Shown: positions 6,122-6,159 of the stretch, piece by piece
Layout of the letters: the number at the start of each line of letters is the position of its first letter
How positions within the stretch are numbered: the first letter of the stretch is position 1
Assembly: GCA_937864205.1 (NCBI GenBank)
Contig: CALMJB010000124.1
Span: 1-6,159 of the forward strand
Direction: 5' to 3'
DNA from: an uncultured Actinomycetes bacterium
GTDB taxonomy: Bacteria > Actinomycetota > Actinomycetes > Nanopelagicales > Nanopelagicaceae
Length of the DNA: 6,159 nucleotides
Notes under the pieces: generated by a model
What the model saw: the letters and a program-made list of their open reading frames with translations, nothing else
Database searches by the model: none
Told to the model about the DNA's origin: nothing
Made by a program: the position numbers and the translations under genes

Positions 6122-6159
6122 CAATTAATAAATTATGACTTAGTTATCTCTACTGTATC
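6122..6159. other. AT-rich end of the window, nothing recognisable
   Basis: These 38 bases after the tRNA are AT-rich. They contain no GC-rich hairpin with a T run, no second tRNA start and no supported gene start; a terminator or the next promoter may lie beyond the edge. Confidence 0.5.

Noticed and set aside
1..6159. CRISPR arrays, insertion sequences, prophage or defence genes
   Set aside because: No spaced direct repeats, terminal inverted repeats, transposase or integrase motifs were seen. The tRNA end at 6121 shows no repeated copy in the window to suggest an attachment site.

Overview
The window looks like chromosomal DNA from a free-living actinobacterium with a small, AT-rich, tightly packed genome. 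The protein families point to Actinobacteria: DUF4032, a YbbN-type thioredoxin-fold/TPR protein, the homodimeric E1p AceE, DUF3052 and AhpE. The base composition is visibly below 50% GC, spacers are very short and genes overlap. This fits the freshwater acI / Ca. Nanopelagicales type (Ca. Planktophila, Ca. Nanopelagicus). That placement is an inference from style and family content, not from a marker gene.

Layout. (1) Bases 1-2290, plus strand: the last 53 codons of a probable DUF4032 protein, then a thioredoxin-fold/TPR co-chaperone (YbbN/CnoX-like) whose GTG overlaps the previous stop as GTGA, then a 12-TM MFS transporter starting 5 nt further on. The spacing suggests one operon. (2) Bases 2282-5002, minus strand: a full-length aceE, the E1 subunit of pyruvate dehydrogenase. 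It meets the transporter tail to tail with a 9-bp coding overlap and no visible terminator between them. (3) Bases 5003-5105: the divergent promoter region, the longest gene-free stretch in the window (103 bp). (4) Bases 5106-6003, plus strand: a DUF3052 protein and an AhpE-type peroxiredoxin, whose ribosome binding site begins inside the preceding stop codon. (5) Bases 6050-6121: tRNA-Val(TAC), followed by 38 bases in which no gene can be recognised. No gene-free stretch exceeds 300 bases.

How the parts fit. AceE feeds acetyl-CoA into central metabolism. Divergent from it are AhpE, which removes peroxides, and DUF3052, whose function is unknown. As I recall, M. tuberculosis has the same neighbourhood (ahpE Rv2238c, DUF3052 Rv2239c, aceE Rv2241), which suggests a conserved actinobacterial block. 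The YbbN-like protein may be a protein-holding chaperone, but it lacks every cysteine, so it cannot be a thioredoxin. I found no mobile element, CRISPR array or defence system. Nothing here amounts to a new system. The main points of interest are the cysteine-free YbbN, the multi-cysteine AhpE, the uncertain DUF3052 start, the conserved aceE/DUF3052/ahpE block and the transcriptional collision at 2290.
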